Below are positions 5,624 to 6,208 of a DNA stretch of 6,208 nt, in pieces. Position 1 is the stretch's first letter; the number at the start of each line of letters is the position of its first letter. A program made the translations under genes and the position numbers. The stretch spans positions 1 through 6,208 of the forward strand of contig JAFWBF010000027.1 of the NCBI GenBank assembly GCA_017507285.1, given 5' to 3'. The notes beneath the pieces were generated by a model. That model searched no databases and was not told the origin of the DNA. It saw nothing but the letters and a program-made list of their open reading frames with translations. Source of the stretch: Bacteroidales bacterium. Lineage in GTDB: Bacteria > Bacteroidota > Bacteroidia > Bacteroidales > P3.

Positions 5624-5932
5624 ATGTACGCAATAGTAGAAATAGCAGGAAAGCAATTCAAGGTAGTACAAGATCAAAAAATCTTTGTAAGCCGTCTTCA
5701 AAATGAAGAAGGTAGTCAAGTATCTTTTGACACCGTGATGCTTAAAGACAATGAAGGTGCTGTAGAAATCGGACAACCTTACATAGCAGGTTCGAAAGTA
5801 ACAGTAACTGTTTTGAAACACTTAAAGGGAGACAAAGTATTGGTTTTCCATAAAAAACGTAGAAAAGGTTATCAAAAGATGAATGGTCATCGTGACTATT
5901 TGACTCAAATAAAAATTGATAGCATTCAATAG
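5624..5932 (+). CDS. rplU: 50S ribosomal protein L21
   Basis: L21 is a 23S rRNA-binding protein of the large subunit, on the solvent side. The 102-residue length is normal. The start MYAIVEIAGKQFKV, with GKQFKV at 9-14, is diagnostic. The C-terminal basic stretch KKRRKGYQKMNGHRDYLT (77-94) is the conserved L21 rRNA-binding signature. It sits behind a consensus promoter and 52 nt before rpmA, the usual rplU-rpmA pair, with no terminator between them. The leader is about 40 nt, AT-rich, and shows no obvious regulatory fold. The stop is followed by a run of seven Ts (5933-5939), but no stem precedes it. Confidence 0.98.
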   Translation: MYAIVEIAGKQFKVVQDQKIFVSRLQNEEGSQVSFDTVMLKDNEGAVEIGQPYIAGSKVTVTVLKHLKGDKVLVFHKKRRKGYQKMNGHRDYLTQIKIDSIQ

Positions 5933-5984
5933 TTTTTTTAGAAAGAGAAATAAATTAGTAATAACCTTTTAAAAACAATATAGT

Positions 5985-6208
5985 ATGGCTCATAAGAAAG
6001 GTGTCGGAAGTTCGAGTAACGGTCGTGAATCAGAAAGCAAACGTTTGGGCGTAAAGATATATGGTGGTCAAAGCTGTATAGCTGGTAATATCATCGTTCG
6101 CCAACGTGGTACCGTACACAACCCTGGTAAAAATGTAGGTATGGGTAAAGATCATACTTTGTATGCTCTTGTTGATGGTACTGTTGAATTCAGAAAAGGA
6201 CGTCAAGA
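5985..6208 (+). CDS. rpmA: 50S ribosomal protein L27 (3' end beyond window)
   Basis: The first 74 codons plus two bases are present; the gene continues past the right edge. The product begins MAHKKGVGSSSNGRESESKR and continues LGVKIYGGQ, the standard L27 N-terminus that reaches toward the peptidyl-transferase centre. GNIIVRQRGTVHNPGKNVGMGKDHTLYAL (34-62) and GTVEF (65-69) are family signatures. It has no N-terminal extension of the kind cleaved in Firmicutes, so Ala2 should be exposed once Met is removed. About 10-15 residues should be missing at the C-terminus, judging from the usual length near 85. It is co-transcribed with rplU by position and spacing. Confidence 0.98.
   Translation, partial: MAHKKGVGSSSNGRESESKRLGVKIYGGQSCIAGNIIVRQRGTVHNPGKNVGMGKDHTLYALVDGTVEFRKGRQ

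Overview
The window looks like a chromosomal piece of a Bacteroidetes genome, most likely Bacteroidales. Three things point that way. Start codons are preceded by A-rich stretches rather than Shine-Dalgarno sites. Three promoters match the Bacteroidetes sigma consensus TTTG-N18/19-TAnnTTTG, and all three share an extended AAAAGNTGTAnnTTTGCA core. The protein sequences also fit the phylum: an 89-residue S15, an L27 without a cleavable N-terminal extension, and an Aat ending in TLKGKW. Coding sequence is moderately AT-rich, and the gaps are very AT-rich. The genus cannot be told from this sequence alone.

Layout. Positions 1-305 hold no supportable gene but are dense in structure. There is a perfect 18-bp inverted repeat at the left edge. 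A pair of mutually exclusive hairpins follows, ending in a T7 run (62-143). Then comes an array of four 10-bp boxes spaced exactly 22 bp apart, with alternating TCACGA/TCGTGA cores (191-266). A promoter (306-335) and a short hexamer repeat precede a lipoprotein gene (419-1123), whose mature part looks like a degenerate thioredoxin-fold domain. A probable terminator follows, then about 300 bp of AT-rich sequence in which I see no gene.

The right two thirds is conserved housekeeping: rpsO (S15), a strong intrinsic terminator, pnp (polynucleotide phosphorylase), another hairpin, then one continuous reading frame joining Aat (leucyl/phenylalanyl-tRNA-protein transferase) to FolK (HPPK of folate synthesis). 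It ends with rplU (L21) and the 5' part of rpmA (L27), which runs off the window. All genes are on the + strand.

The gene set joins ribosome assembly (S15, L21, L27), RNA turnover (PNPase), N-degron tagging (Aat) and folate synthesis (FolK). Each block seems to be its own transcription unit: hairpins separate rpsO/pnp and pnp/aat, and rplU-rpmA has a near-perfect promoter. The items most worth a second look are the aat-folK fusion, the 22-bp-phased box array with the attenuator-like hairpins upstream of the lipoprotein gene, and the lipoprotein itself. I did not find clear evidence for a wholly new multi-gene system.
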